Origin: Brevibacterium yomogidense
Lineage (GTDB): Bacteria; Actinomycetota; Actinomycetes; Actinomycetales; Brevibacteriaceae
DNA length: 64,000 nt
Direction of reading: 5' to 3'
Assembly (NCBI RefSeq): GCF_900163715.1
Contig: NZ_FWFF01000005.1
Location: 124,001-188,000 of the forward strand
Part shown: piece by piece, positions 41,556-50,735 of the stretch
Layout: each line of letters starts with the position of its first letter
Numbering within the stretch: the first letter of the stretch is position 1
Position numbers and translations under genes: made by a program
The notes under the pieces: generated by a model
Told to the model about the DNA's origin: nothing
The model's database searches: none
What the model saw: the letters and a program-made list of their open reading frames with translations, nothing else

Positions 41556-42740
41556 TCAGACGGTCGGGAGTGCGAACACGTGCGGATCCTCTTCGAGCGC
41601 CCGCTCCAGAGAGTCCAGCGCGAATGCCAGCGGCACACTCATGACGGCTCGCCGTTCATCTGTCGGATCGAGCAGCGCGTCCAGGGGGACCCAGATCGCT
41701 CGCCGCGTGTACATCGCTTCGGCACCTCCGACTCGCCTGCGGCTCCGATCGATCTCCTCTCGCGTTCCGGCGAGAAGGGTCAGACCGAAGAATTCGGGCT
41801 TCGCACCGCGTTCCAGCCACCTCCCGTATCCGATCAGCTTCGAACGGACGACCTGTCCCGCAGGTACTCCCGTCTCCTCCATGAACTCCCTGTTGGCACC
41901 CTTCAGCGCGAACGTCTGCAGGTCATCGTCGAAGTCCTTCGGCTCAAGGCTCCCGGAACCGGACGGCGCCAACAGTCCTTGGCTGGCATGGTTCGCCGGA
42001 CTCTGCTCGACGATGAGCACCATTCGGTCCACCGAGACCGCCAGCGTCGAGACTCCCACCACGTTCGCGAGCTCACTGCTGGCCAGCGGGAACAGACGGC
42101 GGTTCTCGTCGTACAGGTACTCGCCGCGAACGTCCCACACTGAGCTGCCGCGGGAGATCTGCCAGCGCATGAGGTCGTTGGTGCACAGGAGATCGAAGAA
42201 ACCTGCCGGTTGGAACGGGATGACAGCACTGCCGTCGACGCGGCAGTCGCCGAGCATGCGCACGCACGAACCGTTGAAATGCAGCGATCCTCCACTGGTG
42301 CGACGGAGGATATACGGTGCGACGCCCTCGATGCCGTCCGGCAGCCGATACCTCTCGCTGCGCATGTCCGCATGCCATTCCCTCCCCGCGCACATCTCAC
42401 TGTCGAGGTCCGCACTGTGAAGGATCGTTCCCCGATCGGTGCGGAACGCGTTCGGCAGATCGTCGTCGAACGGAAGGGCTCCGCCGAACACCGGAACCCT
42501 CTCGACGAGCTCAGACGCTCGGAACCGCCGGCGCAGCGCGATCCATTCCCACAACATGGAGAGGAGCCCGATCGCCAGGCCCACGAGACTCGCCCAGAAG
42601 AGTGCTGACGGCGGCACCCCGGGGATCAGAGTCAGCGCACCGACGAGAACACCCAGGACGGCCACCAGGAGGGGCGTGTTCGCGTGCCGCTGCCACACCA
42701 GCTGATCCCGCGCACTGACCAGCCACGCTCCCACCCTCAT
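41556..42740 (-). CDS. Membrane-anchored Nudix-like hydrolase
   Basis: 394 aa. Two hydrophobic segments near the N-terminus (about 23-40 and 46-65) would anchor it, leaving a cytoplasmic domain. Residues about 281-292 read GANREFMEETGV, matching the REUxEExGU core of the Nudix box. The upstream Gly and Glu of the full 23-residue box are not in register, so activity is uncertain; an SGSGSLEPKD insertion precedes the helix. Nudix enzymes cleave nucleoside diphosphate-X compounds such as NDP-sugars or CDP-alcohols. Its place between teichoic acid genes and galE suggests such a substrate, but this is inference. Divergent from galE. Confidence 0.65.
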   Translation of the reverse strand: MRVGAWLVSARDQLVWQRHANTPLLVAVLGVLVGALTLIPGVPPSALFWASLVGLAIGLLSMLWEWIALRRRFRASELVERVPVFGGALPFDDDLPNAFRTDRGTILHSADLDSEMCAGREWHADMRSERYRLPDGIEGVAPYILRRTSGGSLHFNGSCVRMLGDCRVDGSAVIPFQPAGFFDLLCTNDLMRWQISRGSSVWDVRGEYLYDENRRLFPLASSELANVVGVSTLAVSVDRMVLIVEQSPANHASQGLLAPSGSGSLEPKDFDDDLQTFALKGANREFMEETGVPAGQVVRSKLIGYGRWLERGAKPEFFGLTLLAGTREEIDRSRRRVGGAEAMYTRRAIWVPLDALLDPTDERRAVMSVPLAFALDSLERALEEDPHVFALPTV

Positions 42741-42787
42741 GTCTCATGCCCTTCTCTCGACAGCATGCGCGGCCACCGGACGGTCGC

Positions 42788-42803
42788 TAGTCTGATCAGA
42801 TTA
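42788..42803. promoter_or_regulatory. Near-perfect 16-bp palindrome in the galE / Nudix divergent promoter region
   Basis: TAGTCTGATCAGATTA has one mismatch between its arms and lies midway between the two divergent starts (42740 and 42842). TTGAC on the minus strand lies just to its right. It is a plausible operator for a dimeric regulator controlling both genes. Confidence 0.35.
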
Positions 42804-42841
42804 CCGACTCGTCAATGCGCCGCGACACAAAGGAAGACGCC

Positions 42842-43804
42842 ATGAAGCTGCTCGTCACCGGAGGAGCCGGATACATCGGCTCAGTCGTCACCTCCCAGCT
42901 CCTCGATGCGGGGCATGCAGTCACGGTCCTCGATGATCTCTCCACGGGGCACCGCGAGTCGATCCCTGAGGGCGCCGACTTCATTCGAGCGCGCATCCAC
43001 GACAGCCGCTCACATCTGATCGGCCAGGGTTTCGAAGCCGTCCTGCACTTCGCTGCGAAGTCTCTGGTCAGCGAGTCCGTCACCTCTCCCGAGCTCTACT
43101 GGGAGAACAACGTCGCCGGCACCTTCGCCCTCTTGGAGGCCATGCGAGCGGCAGAGATCCCCACAGTGATCTTCTCCTCGACGGCGGCGACCTACGGCGA
43201 GCCCGACGACTCCCCCATCACCGAGCAGACACCCACGAACCCGGTGAACGCGTACGGCGCATCGAAGCTCGCAGTCGACCACATGCTGAGTTCGTACTGC
43301 CGGGCTCACGGTCTCGCAGCGACCTCGCTCCGCTACTTCAACGTCGGAGGGGCTCGCGATCGGTTCGGGGAGATGCACTCACCGGAGACTCACCTCATCC
43401 CCAATCTACTGGCCGTCGCCGCCGGGCGCTCCGACGCCTGCAAGATCTTCGGCACCGACTACGCGACCTCAGACGGCACCGCACTCCGCGACTACCTGCA
43501 CGTCACGGACCTCGGCCGCGCACACCTTCTCGCCCTCGGCGCATCGACCGCGGGCGTGCACCGCATCATCAATCTGGGCACCGGCGAGGGGTACACGGTG
43601 AGGCAGGTGCTCAACGCGTGTCGCACCGTGACCGGCCACGCTATTCCGGCGGACGAAGTGGACCGTCGCCCGGGCGACCCGACGTCACTCGTCGCCTCCA
43701 ACTCGCTCGCGCGGGAGGTCCTCGGCTGGGTACCTGAGCTCGGGCTCGAGCAGACCGTCGCGGACGCGTGGGAGTTCATGCAGCGAGTCGATGCCGCGCG
43801 CTGA
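42842..43804 (+). CDS. galE: UDP-glucose 4-epimerase
   Basis: 320 aa extended short-chain dehydrogenase/reductase interconverting UDP-glucose and UDP-galactose (or the N-acetyl forms). The NAD motif is TGGAGYIGS at the N-terminus. The catalytic triad is visible as FSSTAATYG and, further on, an atypical tyrosine-lysine pair within NAYGASKLAVD (Y-x3-K). SLRYFNVGGA, SDGTALRDYLHVTD and the C-terminal GWVPELGLEQTV are typical of GalE. ATG 42842 is preceded by AAAGGAAG. The gene precedes a glycerophosphotransferase gene by 83 bases and probably supplies galactose for the polymer. A weak hairpin (GCATGG/CCATGC, 43808-43827) follows the stop. Confidence 0.93.
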   Translation: MKLLVTGGAGYIGSVVTSQLLDAGHAVTVLDDLSTGHRESIPEGADFIRARIHDSRSHLIGQGFEAVLHFAAKSLVSESVTSPELYWENNVAGTFALLEAMRAAEIPTVIFSSTAATYGEPDDSPITEQTPTNPVNAYGASKLAVDHMLSSYCRAHGLAATSLRYFNVGGARDRFGEMHSPETHLIPNLLAVAAGRSDACKIFGTDYATSDGTALRDYLHVTDLGRAHLLALGASTAGVHRIINLGTGEGYTVRQVLNACRTVTGHAIPADEVDRRPGDPTSLVASNSLAREVLGWVPELGLEQTVADAWEFMQRVDAAR

Positions 43805-43887
43805 CGGGCATGGCGCTGTGTCCATGCGCCGAGATCGCGGGACATTACACTGAGCCGGATGGTGAGACTCCTCGAGGAAGGACCCTG

Positions 43888-45147
43888 ATGAAGGCTTGGG
43901 CGCGGTCACAGGCGCAGGCACTGGTGCGTTCACGCGCTTGGTCGGCGACGAGCAGCTGGATCCGCGGCGGCCGTAAACGGGGTCGTGCGGCGGGTCACGA
44001 GATCCACGGCATCCCGGTCCGCGCGGAGGTCGTGGCGTACTTCGGAGACAACGCGGAGAAGATCTACCAACTCACCCAGTGGCTGCCCATCCTCGAGCGA
44101 CTCAACGAAGACCGACCTGTCCTCCTGGTCTTCCGCAAGCCCGGTGCGCTGCGGGCGGTCAAGGGCACCACCCACCTGCCGATGATCTTCGTGCGCCGGT
44201 TCGAGGACCTCGCCACCCTCTACTTCGACAACGACTACAAGCTCGCGATCTACGTCAACAACGGCGTGACGAACTTCCAGTCGCTGTCCTACTCCCCCAT
44301 GGTCCACGTGCACGTGAACCATGGCGAGAGCGACAAGATCAGCATGGTGTCGAATCAGGCGAAGGCCTACGACAGGACACTGATCGCGGGGCAGGCCGCA
44401 CTGGAACGGCACCGCGCGGCGCTCCTCGACTTCGACGAGTCGAAGCTCATCGCGGTCGGGCGCCCACAGCTGGACGTCCCCCGCGAGCCCGAACTGGCCC
44501 CATCCGCTCTGCGCACCCTCATGTACGCACCGACGTGGGAGGGCGAGAACGATTCCAACAACTACACCTCCATCGACCTCTACGGCGTCGAGATTGTCCG
44601 AGCGCTGCTGGCAGTCCCCGGTTCGCGCGTCATCTACAAGCCGCATCCTCGTGTCGAATCGACCCATGACGCGGCGATCGCCGAAGCAGATGCGCAGATC
44701 CGCGAGCTGATCGAAGTCGCGGGGGAACCGCACTCGGTGAAGATGCAGGGCGACATCCTCGCGATGTTCGCCGACGTCGACCTGCTCGTCACTGACATCT
44801 CCAGTGTGGGCCTCGACTTCCTCTACCTGCGGCCGGAGAGTCCCCTCGTCCTCACCGACCGGCGGACGGACACACCCGAACTCCACCGCGAAGCGCCCAT
44901 CAGCCGAAGCACTCCCGTCATCGATCATGAGTCGGTCGGTGATGTCAGCGCCATGGTCCGAGCACAGCTCGAGCAGGACGACCACGTCGACGAGCGGTCG
45001 CGCATGCGGACCTTCTACTTCGGCGAAGGAGGCATCGGAACCTCGACCACAGCATTCCTCGCAACGATCTCGGAGCTGATCGAGGACCGAGCCCGGAAGC
45101 TGGAAGTCTTCACTCGTCAGTCCAGCAGTATGGAGGCGACGGACTGA
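43888..45147 (+). CDS. CDP-glycerol glycerophosphotransferase family protein
   Basis: 419 aa. This is a divergent member of the TagF family: MVHVHVNHGESDKISMVSN replaces the usual NTWHG region, keeping the catalytic-type His; LMYAPTWEGEND, VIYKPHPRVE and LLVTDISSVGLDFLYLRPESP follow. The N-terminus is short and basic, suggesting peripheral membrane association. The ATG at 43888 has GAGGAAGGA a few bases upstream; TACACT at 43846-43851 could be a -10 element. It ends two bases from the convergent GT2 gene, leaving no room for a terminator. It is closely similar to the protein encoded at 49178-50464. Confidence 0.85.
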   Translation: MKAWARSQAQALVRSRAWSATSSWIRGGRKRGRAAGHEIHGIPVRAEVVAYFGDNAEKIYQLTQWLPILERLNEDRPVLLVFRKPGALRAVKGTTHLPMIFVRRFEDLATLYFDNDYKLAIYVNNGVTNFQSLSYSPMVHVHVNHGESDKISMVSNQAKAYDRTLIAGQAALERHRAALLDFDESKLIAVGRPQLDVPREPELAPSALRTLMYAPTWEGENDSNNYTSIDLYGVEIVRALLAVPGSRVIYKPHPRVESTHDAAIAEADAQIRELIEVAGEPHSVKMQGDILAMFADVDLLVTDISSVGLDFLYLRPESPLVLTDRRTDTPELHREAPISRSTPVIDHESVGDVSAMVRAQLEQDDHVDERSRMRTFYFGEGGIGTSTTAFLATISELIEDRARKLEVFTRQSSSMEATD

Positions 45148-45149
45148 GA

Positions 45150-46547
45150 CTACCGTTTCCGGCGGAGCATCCGACGGGCGCGACGCCGTAGGCGGGCGAT
45201 GCGGCCGAGGCCCTCGCTCACGCGGATGGAGAGGTTCCCGCGCACTGTCGTATACACGGTGACAGTCCGACCATCCGTGAACGTATACGAAGGTTCCGAG
45301 AGGTCAGCGGCAACGCGTCGACGAACCGTTCCCCTCGTGGTTTCCACCAGCATGTACACGTCGAACAGTCGAACATCCCGGGGCCTGGACAGCTGCCCCT
45401 TCGGTATCGCGAGTTCCCAGTTGTCATCGGTGACGTCGATCGAGATCGTCGACGGAGCGGTCGTGCCATTGCGTTCCACCAGCTCCACGGTCGCGCCTCT
45501 CGCCGACGATGATTGATCACCTCGGATGTGGAGCGTCCCACGGACCATGCGGATATCGACCGCCGAGTACTGCGCTGTGTATGCCGATGCCCATTCTTTG
45601 AGGCCCTCAGCGTCATCGTCCATCGCGGCGTCCATGAGGATCCGCGCCTCGTCGCGCAGTGCGGATCGTCGATCGGCAGCCTGCAGATGACGTTCCACGA
45701 ACTCACGCTGCGGTGCGAACCACGCACGCAGGCGCTTCGGCCTCGCGTTCACAGCCTTCTTCGGCTGTGTCCCCAGAGTCGCCTTCCGCTGAACCAGCTC
45801 GGCGATGATCCGATTCGCTGTATCGCGATCGCGGCACAGTGCGTCGACGTTCTCGACCATGGTGCTCACCGATTGCAGATATGCCTCTGGATCAATCGCG
45901 CGCTTCGACAGATGGTCGCCTTCGTCGTGGTGCACCAGCACGTAGTAGACGCGATCCACGAGGATCGACACGCGTGAGGCCAACAGGTATGCCCGAGAGA
46001 GGAAGATCCCGTCTTCCAGACGCACCTTCCCCTCGGGAAAGCGCACGGTGTGATCCACAAGGAGGCTCCGCCGAAAGAGCTTCTGCGGGGTGAGTGTGGT
46101 GAAGACGGTCGGCAGATCGGCATCCACCTGTGTCGTGGCATAGCGTCCCTGTGCGTATGTGCGACCTCCACTCGCGACCATCTTCGGGACGACGACGTCA
46201 CTTCCGTGCTCATCTGCGAAGCGCACAAGTGATTCAAGCGCCTGTTCATCGCCCAGCACATCGTCGGGGTCGGCGAAGAAGATGTACCGACCCTTCGCCT
46301 GCTCGATGCCCCTGTTGCGCGGTGCACCGGCCCAGCCGGAGTTCTCCTGATGAATCACTCGAAGCTGCGGAAAGTCCTCCTGCAGAGATTCGAGATACGC
46401 TCCGCTTCCGTCCGTCGAGCCATCATCGACGGCTATCAGCCCGTAGTCGCTGAGTGACTGCTGTCGAAGACTGGCGACGAATGCAGGCAGGAAGGGTCTG
46501 GCGTTGTACACCGGCACAACGACGGACACATCGATCGGAACGGTCAT
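45150..46547 (-). CDS. Family 2 glycosyltransferase, TarS/TarP-like
   Basis: 465 aa. The GT-A domain (about 1-220) has VSVVVPVYNARPFLP, VDDGSTDGSG, GAPRNRG and the DxD motif in FFADPDDVLGD, ending in VRLEDGIFLSRAYL. The C-terminal ~200 residues look like the beta-rich and helical appendix found in polyol-phosphate glycosyltransferases that decorate teichoic acid, with VHHDEGDHLSKRAID and YLQSVSTMVENVDAL near the junction. Expected to add a sugar to glycerol-phosphate units in the cytoplasm. AGAGGA lies eight bases before the ATG. It is the last gene of a minus-strand set starting at tagD's upstream neighbour. Confidence 0.88.
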   Translation of the reverse strand: MTVPIDVSVVVPVYNARPFLPAFVASLRQQSLSDYGLIAVDDGSTDGSGAYLESLQEDFPQLRVIHQENSGWAGAPRNRGIEQAKGRYIFFADPDDVLGDEQALESLVRFADEHGSDVVVPKMVASGGRTYAQGRYATTQVDADLPTVFTTLTPQKLFRRSLLVDHTVRFPEGKVRLEDGIFLSRAYLLASRVSILVDRVYYVLVHHDEGDHLSKRAIDPEAYLQSVSTMVENVDALCRDRDTANRIIAELVQRKATLGTQPKKAVNARPKRLRAWFAPQREFVERHLQAADRRSALRDEARILMDAAMDDDAEGLKEWASAYTAQYSAVDIRMVRGTLHIRGDQSSSARGATVELVERNGTTAPSTISIDVTDDNWELAIPKGQLSRPRDVRLFDVYMLVETTRGTVRRRVAADLSEPSYTFTDGRTVTVYTTVRGNLSIRVSEGLGRIARLRRRARRMLRRKR

Positions 46548-46611
46548 GGCGATGTCCTCTGATGCTCTGGAAGATTCACATCCATCAGCGACGATGAACT
46601 CATCGAGTGTT

Positions 46612-47793
46612 TCACACCACAGGTGGGCGACCGTTCATCGACATCGCAAGGAGTCCACGTCCGGAGAGCTTCCGGTGCGGCTCGTCCTCAGCCCACGGAT
46701 CGTCGCGCCATCCAGAACGCCACCCTTCGAACCAGGGACGCAGCTGGTCGGGCTTCGACCGCCAGCGGAGCATCTGCACCAGGGTCCATGACCCGACATA
46801 CGCCCAGCTGAAGGGGAACGGCAGATTGCGCCGGGCGAGCCACACACGGTTGCGCGCATTCATGAAGAAGTACTCGTCGTGCCGCTTCGGGTCGATGACT
46901 GGGTGAGCCGCGGTGATATCCCCCATGTACCAGACCTGGTATCCAGCGTCCCAGACTCGCCACGCAAGCTCGATTCCTTCATGCGCGTACCAGAACGGCG
47001 CCGGCCAGCCGCCAGACTCGTCGAAGGCACGACGCTGCAGTGCCACTGCTCCTTCCCACACGGAGAAGACGCTTGAAGACTGCTCCGCGGAGCCCTTCCG
47101 GAGCCGTGGAATCCACCTGGTCGGAGCGTCGTCCCGAGTGGGGTCGATGACGCGAGGCTGGACGAGACCGATCCGCGGCTGCGTCCGCATGAGCTGTGCC
47201 ATACGCATGAGCGTCGTGTCGTCGGGCAGCCAGGCGTCGTCGTCCAGGAAGAAGAGGAACTCACCGCTCACATGCGGGACCCCCTCGTTCCTTCCCGCGG
47301 GTATCCCCAGGTTCTCCGGCAGCGCCAGGGAGCGCACGCCCTCAGGCAGGCCCGTGGGCTCCCACCCATTGCCGACGCACAGGATATCGAGGTCGACCCC
47401 TCGCTGCGCCTGCAGCGACTCGAGGCCCCGTCGGAGGTCCTCCGGTCGTTTCCCCTGGGTCAGGACCACGACACCGAACCCGTAACGGCGCGACGTCAGA
47501 GGGGTGAACGAAACCTCAGGCTTCGCGGTGTCAGCTGCGCCGCCATCCGGGGGTGCCGGCGCTGCCGAAGGCCTGGGCGACTTCGCTGTGGTGGGTGGTG
47601 GGAGTTCGAAGGTCTGGGTAGCTTCGTCCAAAGGACCCACGTCGAGCACATGTGCGTCGCGACGCAGGTGCGAGCTCCTGTCCCAGGCGTTCGGCGAGTC
47701 CGGAAGATCGAACGGGCCGTCATTCTGAGGGACCTGGTGCGAACGCCCCGGATCCGCCGTGAGCAGTTTCCGATTGCGACGTGGATCGTTCAT
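46612..47793 (-). CDS. Family 2 glycosyltransferase (rhamnosyltransferase-like)
   Basis: 393 aa. A proline-rich, apparently disordered N-terminus of ~100 residues precedes the GT-A domain: FGVVVLTQGKRPEDL, NLGIPAGRNEGV, FLFFLDDDAWLPDD (DxD), WEGAVALQRRAFDESGGW and HEGIELAWRVWDAGY, which carries the ED/E-type catalytic base region. The latter half (EYFFMNARNRVWLARRNLP, then AYVGSWTLVQMLRW) is typical of rhamnosyl- or galactofuranosyl-like GT2 enzymes with a weak membrane-binding segment. The ATG overlaps the stop of the CDP-alcohol phosphotransferase gene by four bases (ATGA), linking the two functions. Confidence 0.88.
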   Translation of the reverse strand: MNDPRRNRKLLTADPGRSHQVPQNDGPFDLPDSPNAWDRSSHLRRDAHVLDVGPLDEATQTFELPPPTTAKSPRPSAAPAPPDGGAADTAKPEVSFTPLTSRRYGFGVVVLTQGKRPEDLRRGLESLQAQRGVDLDILCVGNGWEPTGLPEGVRSLALPENLGIPAGRNEGVPHVSGEFLFFLDDDAWLPDDTTLMRMAQLMRTQPRIGLVQPRVIDPTRDDAPTRWIPRLRKGSAEQSSSVFSVWEGAVALQRRAFDESGGWPAPFWYAHEGIELAWRVWDAGYQVWYMGDITAAHPVIDPKRHDEYFFMNARNRVWLARRNLPFPFSWAYVGSWTLVQMLRWRSKPDQLRPWFEGWRSGWRDDPWAEDEPHRKLSGRGLLAMSMNGRPPVV

Positions 47794-48608
47794 GCGAGCC
47801 TCCTTGACGCCATGATCGCGATGAAGTGGCCTACCACGGACAGAGCGCAGAGGGCCGCGAGTACTACGATGAGCACCCGATCGGCGGTGAGGCCGATCCC
47901 GGGGATGAGACCCACCAGCGCAGCACCCACTGCCAGCAGCGACAGCTCGACGGAGTGGTAGATGCGGTGGAACGGCACGAACCGCGCGGTGCGCTTGAGT
48001 GCGGCGACGACTCCGCGGGGGATGTCCGTCGCGGCGGCCGTGTCGGGGAGCTTGTCGAGTCCGTTGAAAGCACGCGCCACGTGGACCATGTCGTTGAGCG
48101 CCTTGTTCAGCAGGACGCACCATCCCAGAGCGAATCCGGCGACGACGAAGGGGTAAGCCTGGCCGGGGTCCGTACGGAGCAGCGACAGGTCGCCCACTGC
48201 GCGGAATCCGAGCGCGATCGCGACAGCCCCCTCGGTGGTGTAGTGCCCCACTTTGTCGAGGAACACACCCTTCGCGCTGCTGGTGCCCCGCCAACGGGCG
48301 ACCTCACCATCACAGCAGTCGAAGTAGAGCTGGAGCTGCGAGAAGAAGAGCGCGAGCAGCGCCCCCACTATCCCCGGGATGAAGAGAGCCGCAGCGATGC
48401 CCCATCCCGACAGGATCATGAGTCCCGTGACTCCGTTCGCGGAGATCGGGGTCCTCACCAGTACCGCAGTGAGGTAGATCGAGATGTGGCGGAGGTAGAG
48501 CTCCGCTGTCCAGTGCTCAGCGTTCTTGCGCGCGCGCACATGGGGCGGCTGAGCTACCGCACGCAGTTCGTCGAGGGTCGGCGAAGCGGTGCGCTGTGCC
48601 GTGGACAT
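47790..48608 (-). CDS. CDP-alcohol phosphatidyltransferase family membrane protein
   Basis: 272 aa with about six hydrophobic segments. The family motif is present as DCCDGEVARWRG, then KGVFLDKVGHY; compared with D-x2-D-G-x2-A-R-x8-G-x3-D-x3-D, all but the last residue match and the last Asp is His. That Asp is considered the catalytic base in the family, so activity or mechanism may differ. Typical members join CDP-linked alcohols to a hydroxyl acceptor in the membrane. In a cluster with tagD and glycerophosphotransferases it may use a CDP-polyol or CDP-lipid. I chose the ATG at 48608 because GAGAGGGG lies six bases upstream. Confidence 0.85.
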   Translation of the reverse strand: MSTAQRTASPTLDELRAVAQPPHVRARKNAEHWTAELYLRHISIYLTAVLVRTPISANGVTGLMILSGWGIAAALFIPGIVGALLALFFSQLQLYFDCCDGEVARWRGTSSAKGVFLDKVGHYTTEGAVAIALGFRAVGDLSLLRTDPGQAYPFVVAGFALGWCVLLNKALNDMVHVARAFNGLDKLPDTAAATDIPRGVVAALKRTARFVPFHRIYHSVELSLLAVGAALVGLIPGIGLTADRVLIVVLAALCALSVVGHFIAIMASRRLA

Positions 48609-48712
48609 CACACGCCCCTCTCCGAATCACGTGGCTCATCGCCATGGATGACACTCAAGTTTACCGTTCGTTCATCTCGTATGCTCGAACTCAACATTCC
48701 GATGCGGACGTG

Positions 48713-49108
48713 TCAGGCCGGCACGCTACCCAGGTCATTCTTGATCTGCGTTGTGGAGATCTCAGGGGTACGCGGCAGGTAGATGACCTCGCACTGGTCC
48801 TGCAGGAAGTCGAACTTCCCCGTCCAGTCGTCCCCCATGACGAACGCGTCGATGTGGTACTTCTCCACATCGGTCGCCTTCTGCTCCCAGTTCTCCTCAG
48901 GGATCACCAGGTCGACGTAGCGGATCGCTTCGAGCATGTTCTTGCGGTCGTCGTAGCTGAAGTACGACTTCTTGCCCTTGCCGGCGTTGAACTCATCGGT
49001 CGAGAGTGCCACCACGAGGTAGTCGCCCTGCGCCTTGCAGCGCTGCAGGAGACGGATGTGTCCGTAGTGCAGCAGATCGAATGTGCCGTACGTGATGATC
49101 CGGCGCAT
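48713..49108 (-). CDS. tagD: Glycerol-3-phosphate cytidylyltransferase
   Basis: 131 aa, the standard length of TagD/TarD. It makes CDP-glycerol from CTP and glycerol-3-phosphate, the donor for wall teichoic acid. Signatures: YGTFDLLHYGHIRLL with the HxGH nucleotide-binding motif, FVMGDDWTGKFD and RTPEISTTQIK, the RTxxISTT motif. The ATG at 49108 has GAGGAGG seven to eight bases upstream. It gives strong support that the four glycerophosphotransferase-family proteins nearby use CDP-glycerol. It is followed by the CDP-alcohol phosphotransferase gene after a 104-base AT-richer gap that may hold a further promoter. Confidence 0.96.
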   Translation of the reverse strand: MRRIITYGTFDLLHYGHIRLLQRCKAQGDYLVVALSTDEFNAGKGKKSYFSYDDRKNMLEAIRYVDLVIPEENWEQKATDVEKYHIDAFVMGDDWTGKFDFLQDQCEVIYLPRTPEISTTQIKNDLGSVPA

Positions 49109-49177
49109 ATAGATTCCTCCTCGTAGCACCCACCAGTTGACTTACCGATGTTACCGGGGCGACACGCGGAATTCACT

Positions 49178-50464
49178 TCAGGCTTTTCGCTCCGTCCTCA
49201 GACGAACAGCCCAGACTGCAGCATCTTCGAACCGTGACTGCTGCTGTCCGGGCCCCGTCGGGCCGAGGTAATGGGAGGCGAGCTCGTCGGCCAGCGCGCA
49301 GGCGTCCTCCGTATGAGCAAGAGCGTCGCGCAGGTCTACTCCCGCCCTCGCTGCATCGTGCGGTTCAAGGGACCGTGCTCGGTCGAAGAGTCCTCCGTCG
49401 ATCACTTCTGCTCGAGGATCCGCGGGGCGGAGCATGATGAGCGGCCGTCCAGTGGAGAGCCAATCGACCGCGACGGATGACATCTCACACACGGCGGCGT
49501 CCGCCACGTCCAGCTGCCAACTCACCCCGTCAGAGGTATCGAGAAAGCCATTCGCACGTGCGTTGACGAGCCGCTCGCATTCCTGACGCGCATGTCGCGC
49601 CGCCGGCGAGACGACCCCGGTGCGCGGATGCGGACGGTAGATCACGCGGAACCCCGCATCGAACAGCGACATGAGCAGCTTCATGCCAGACAGAGCGACA
49701 GTCCCATAGGCCATCTCCGGTGAGTCGCCCTCCCACGTGGGCGCGACGAACACGACTGGTCCCTGCTCCCTCGCGGCGCTGGAGTCAGACCACGCAGAAG
49801 GAACACTCCGCGGCTCGTCGAGCTGAGGCCGACCGATGTCCATCATCCGCGTCTCCGGCATTCCGATGAGCTCACCGAGGATCCGCTCTCGTGCCGCCGT
49901 TCCGGCAGTGAAGACCCAGTCATATGCCTTCAGCTGATTGGAGATCATGGAGGCCTTCTCGCTCTCGCCATGATTCAGATGGACGTGCGCGGGACCGGAG
50001 AAGCGCAGTGCCTGGAAGTTCTTCATCGACTGGTTCACATAGAAGACGACGCGGAGCTCAGGCTGCGACATGAAAGTCGTCAATCCGGAGAAGAGACGGG
50101 AGAAGCGGACGGGCAGAGTCGTGTGCTCGGAGATCGCCAGTGCATGATCGGCGGATCGGCACAGGATCCCCAGCGGCTGCGGGACCCCGAACTCATCGCG
50201 CAGATGTGCGTTCAGCCCGTCGAGCGGGCGGAGCCACTGCTCCAGTTGGTACGCAGAGTCCTCATCTCCGGCGAAGTGGACGCCGGCTATGAACCCGTCG
50301 TCGTCTCGCGGTCGCATCGAGTCCGGCACATGGGCTTCCTGCACACGTGCCGTCGTCACGCTCCGTGATCGCCGCATGATCCGCGCACCGCGTTCGGTGA
50401 ACGCAGCAGTCTGCGCCCGAAGGCTCCGTGTCGCGGCGGTCAGTCGCTGCTGGAATTCGGCCAT
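49178..50464 (-). CDS. CDP-glycerol glycerophosphotransferase family protein
   Basis: 428 aa, similar to the protein at 43888-45147. Motifs: AHVHLNHGESEKASMISNQLKAYD with the catalytic-type His, FVAPTWEGDSPEMAY, VIYRPHPRTGV and AAVCEMSSVAVDWLSTGRPLIML. Compared with TagF the SDYSS motif is altered to CEMSS, so the donor contact may differ. The N-terminus has no membrane segment. The ATG at 50464 is a plausible first start, but a stretch in the same frame runs further upstream without a convincing ribosome site. It is the first gene of the minus-strand teichoic acid set that continues with tagD (69-base gap). Confidence 0.83.
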   Translation of the reverse strand: MAEFQQRLTAATRSLRAQTAAFTERGARIMRRSRSVTTARVQEAHVPDSMRPRDDDGFIAGVHFAGDEDSAYQLEQWLRPLDGLNAHLRDEFGVPQPLGILCRSADHALAISEHTTLPVRFSRLFSGLTTFMSQPELRVVFYVNQSMKNFQALRFSGPAHVHLNHGESEKASMISNQLKAYDWVFTAGTAARERILGELIGMPETRMMDIGRPQLDEPRSVPSAWSDSSAAREQGPVVFVAPTWEGDSPEMAYGTVALSGMKLLMSLFDAGFRVIYRPHPRTGVVSPAARHARQECERLVNARANGFLDTSDGVSWQLDVADAAVCEMSSVAVDWLSTGRPLIMLRPADPRAEVIDGGLFDRARSLEPHDAARAGVDLRDALAHTEDACALADELASHYLGPTGPGQQQSRFEDAAVWAVRLRTERKA

Positions 50465-50735
50465 CCACTGATTCTGCCTCACGAACAGCGAGATAGAGGG
50501 ACCAGCTCCCGCCGGCGCTGATATAAGGAGATATGCCTGTTGCACGCCGTTACATGGGAGTCTGGTACGACCAGCCCTCCCCTCCCCCGTCTCACGGCCG
50601 CAGCAGCACCGTGACCTTCGTGCTCCGCTGCGCCTACTGTGAGGGATATGAACGACATCGTGGTCGCTGTCAGGGGCTGGTGACGTGCGGCGGGCCGACG
50701 AGCACAGTCCCGAACGCCTCGGCGAAGGATCGCGT
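50465..50735. other. Largest intergenic gap, between divergent genes
   Basis: This 271-base gap separates the minus-strand glycerophosphotransferase gene from the plus-strand MFS gene. It has an AT-rich spot GATATAAGGAGATATG at 50519-50534 and a possible 68-codon reading frame described separately. I could not place a convincing -35/-10 pair on either strand, although both genes should have promoters here. Confidence 0.4.
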
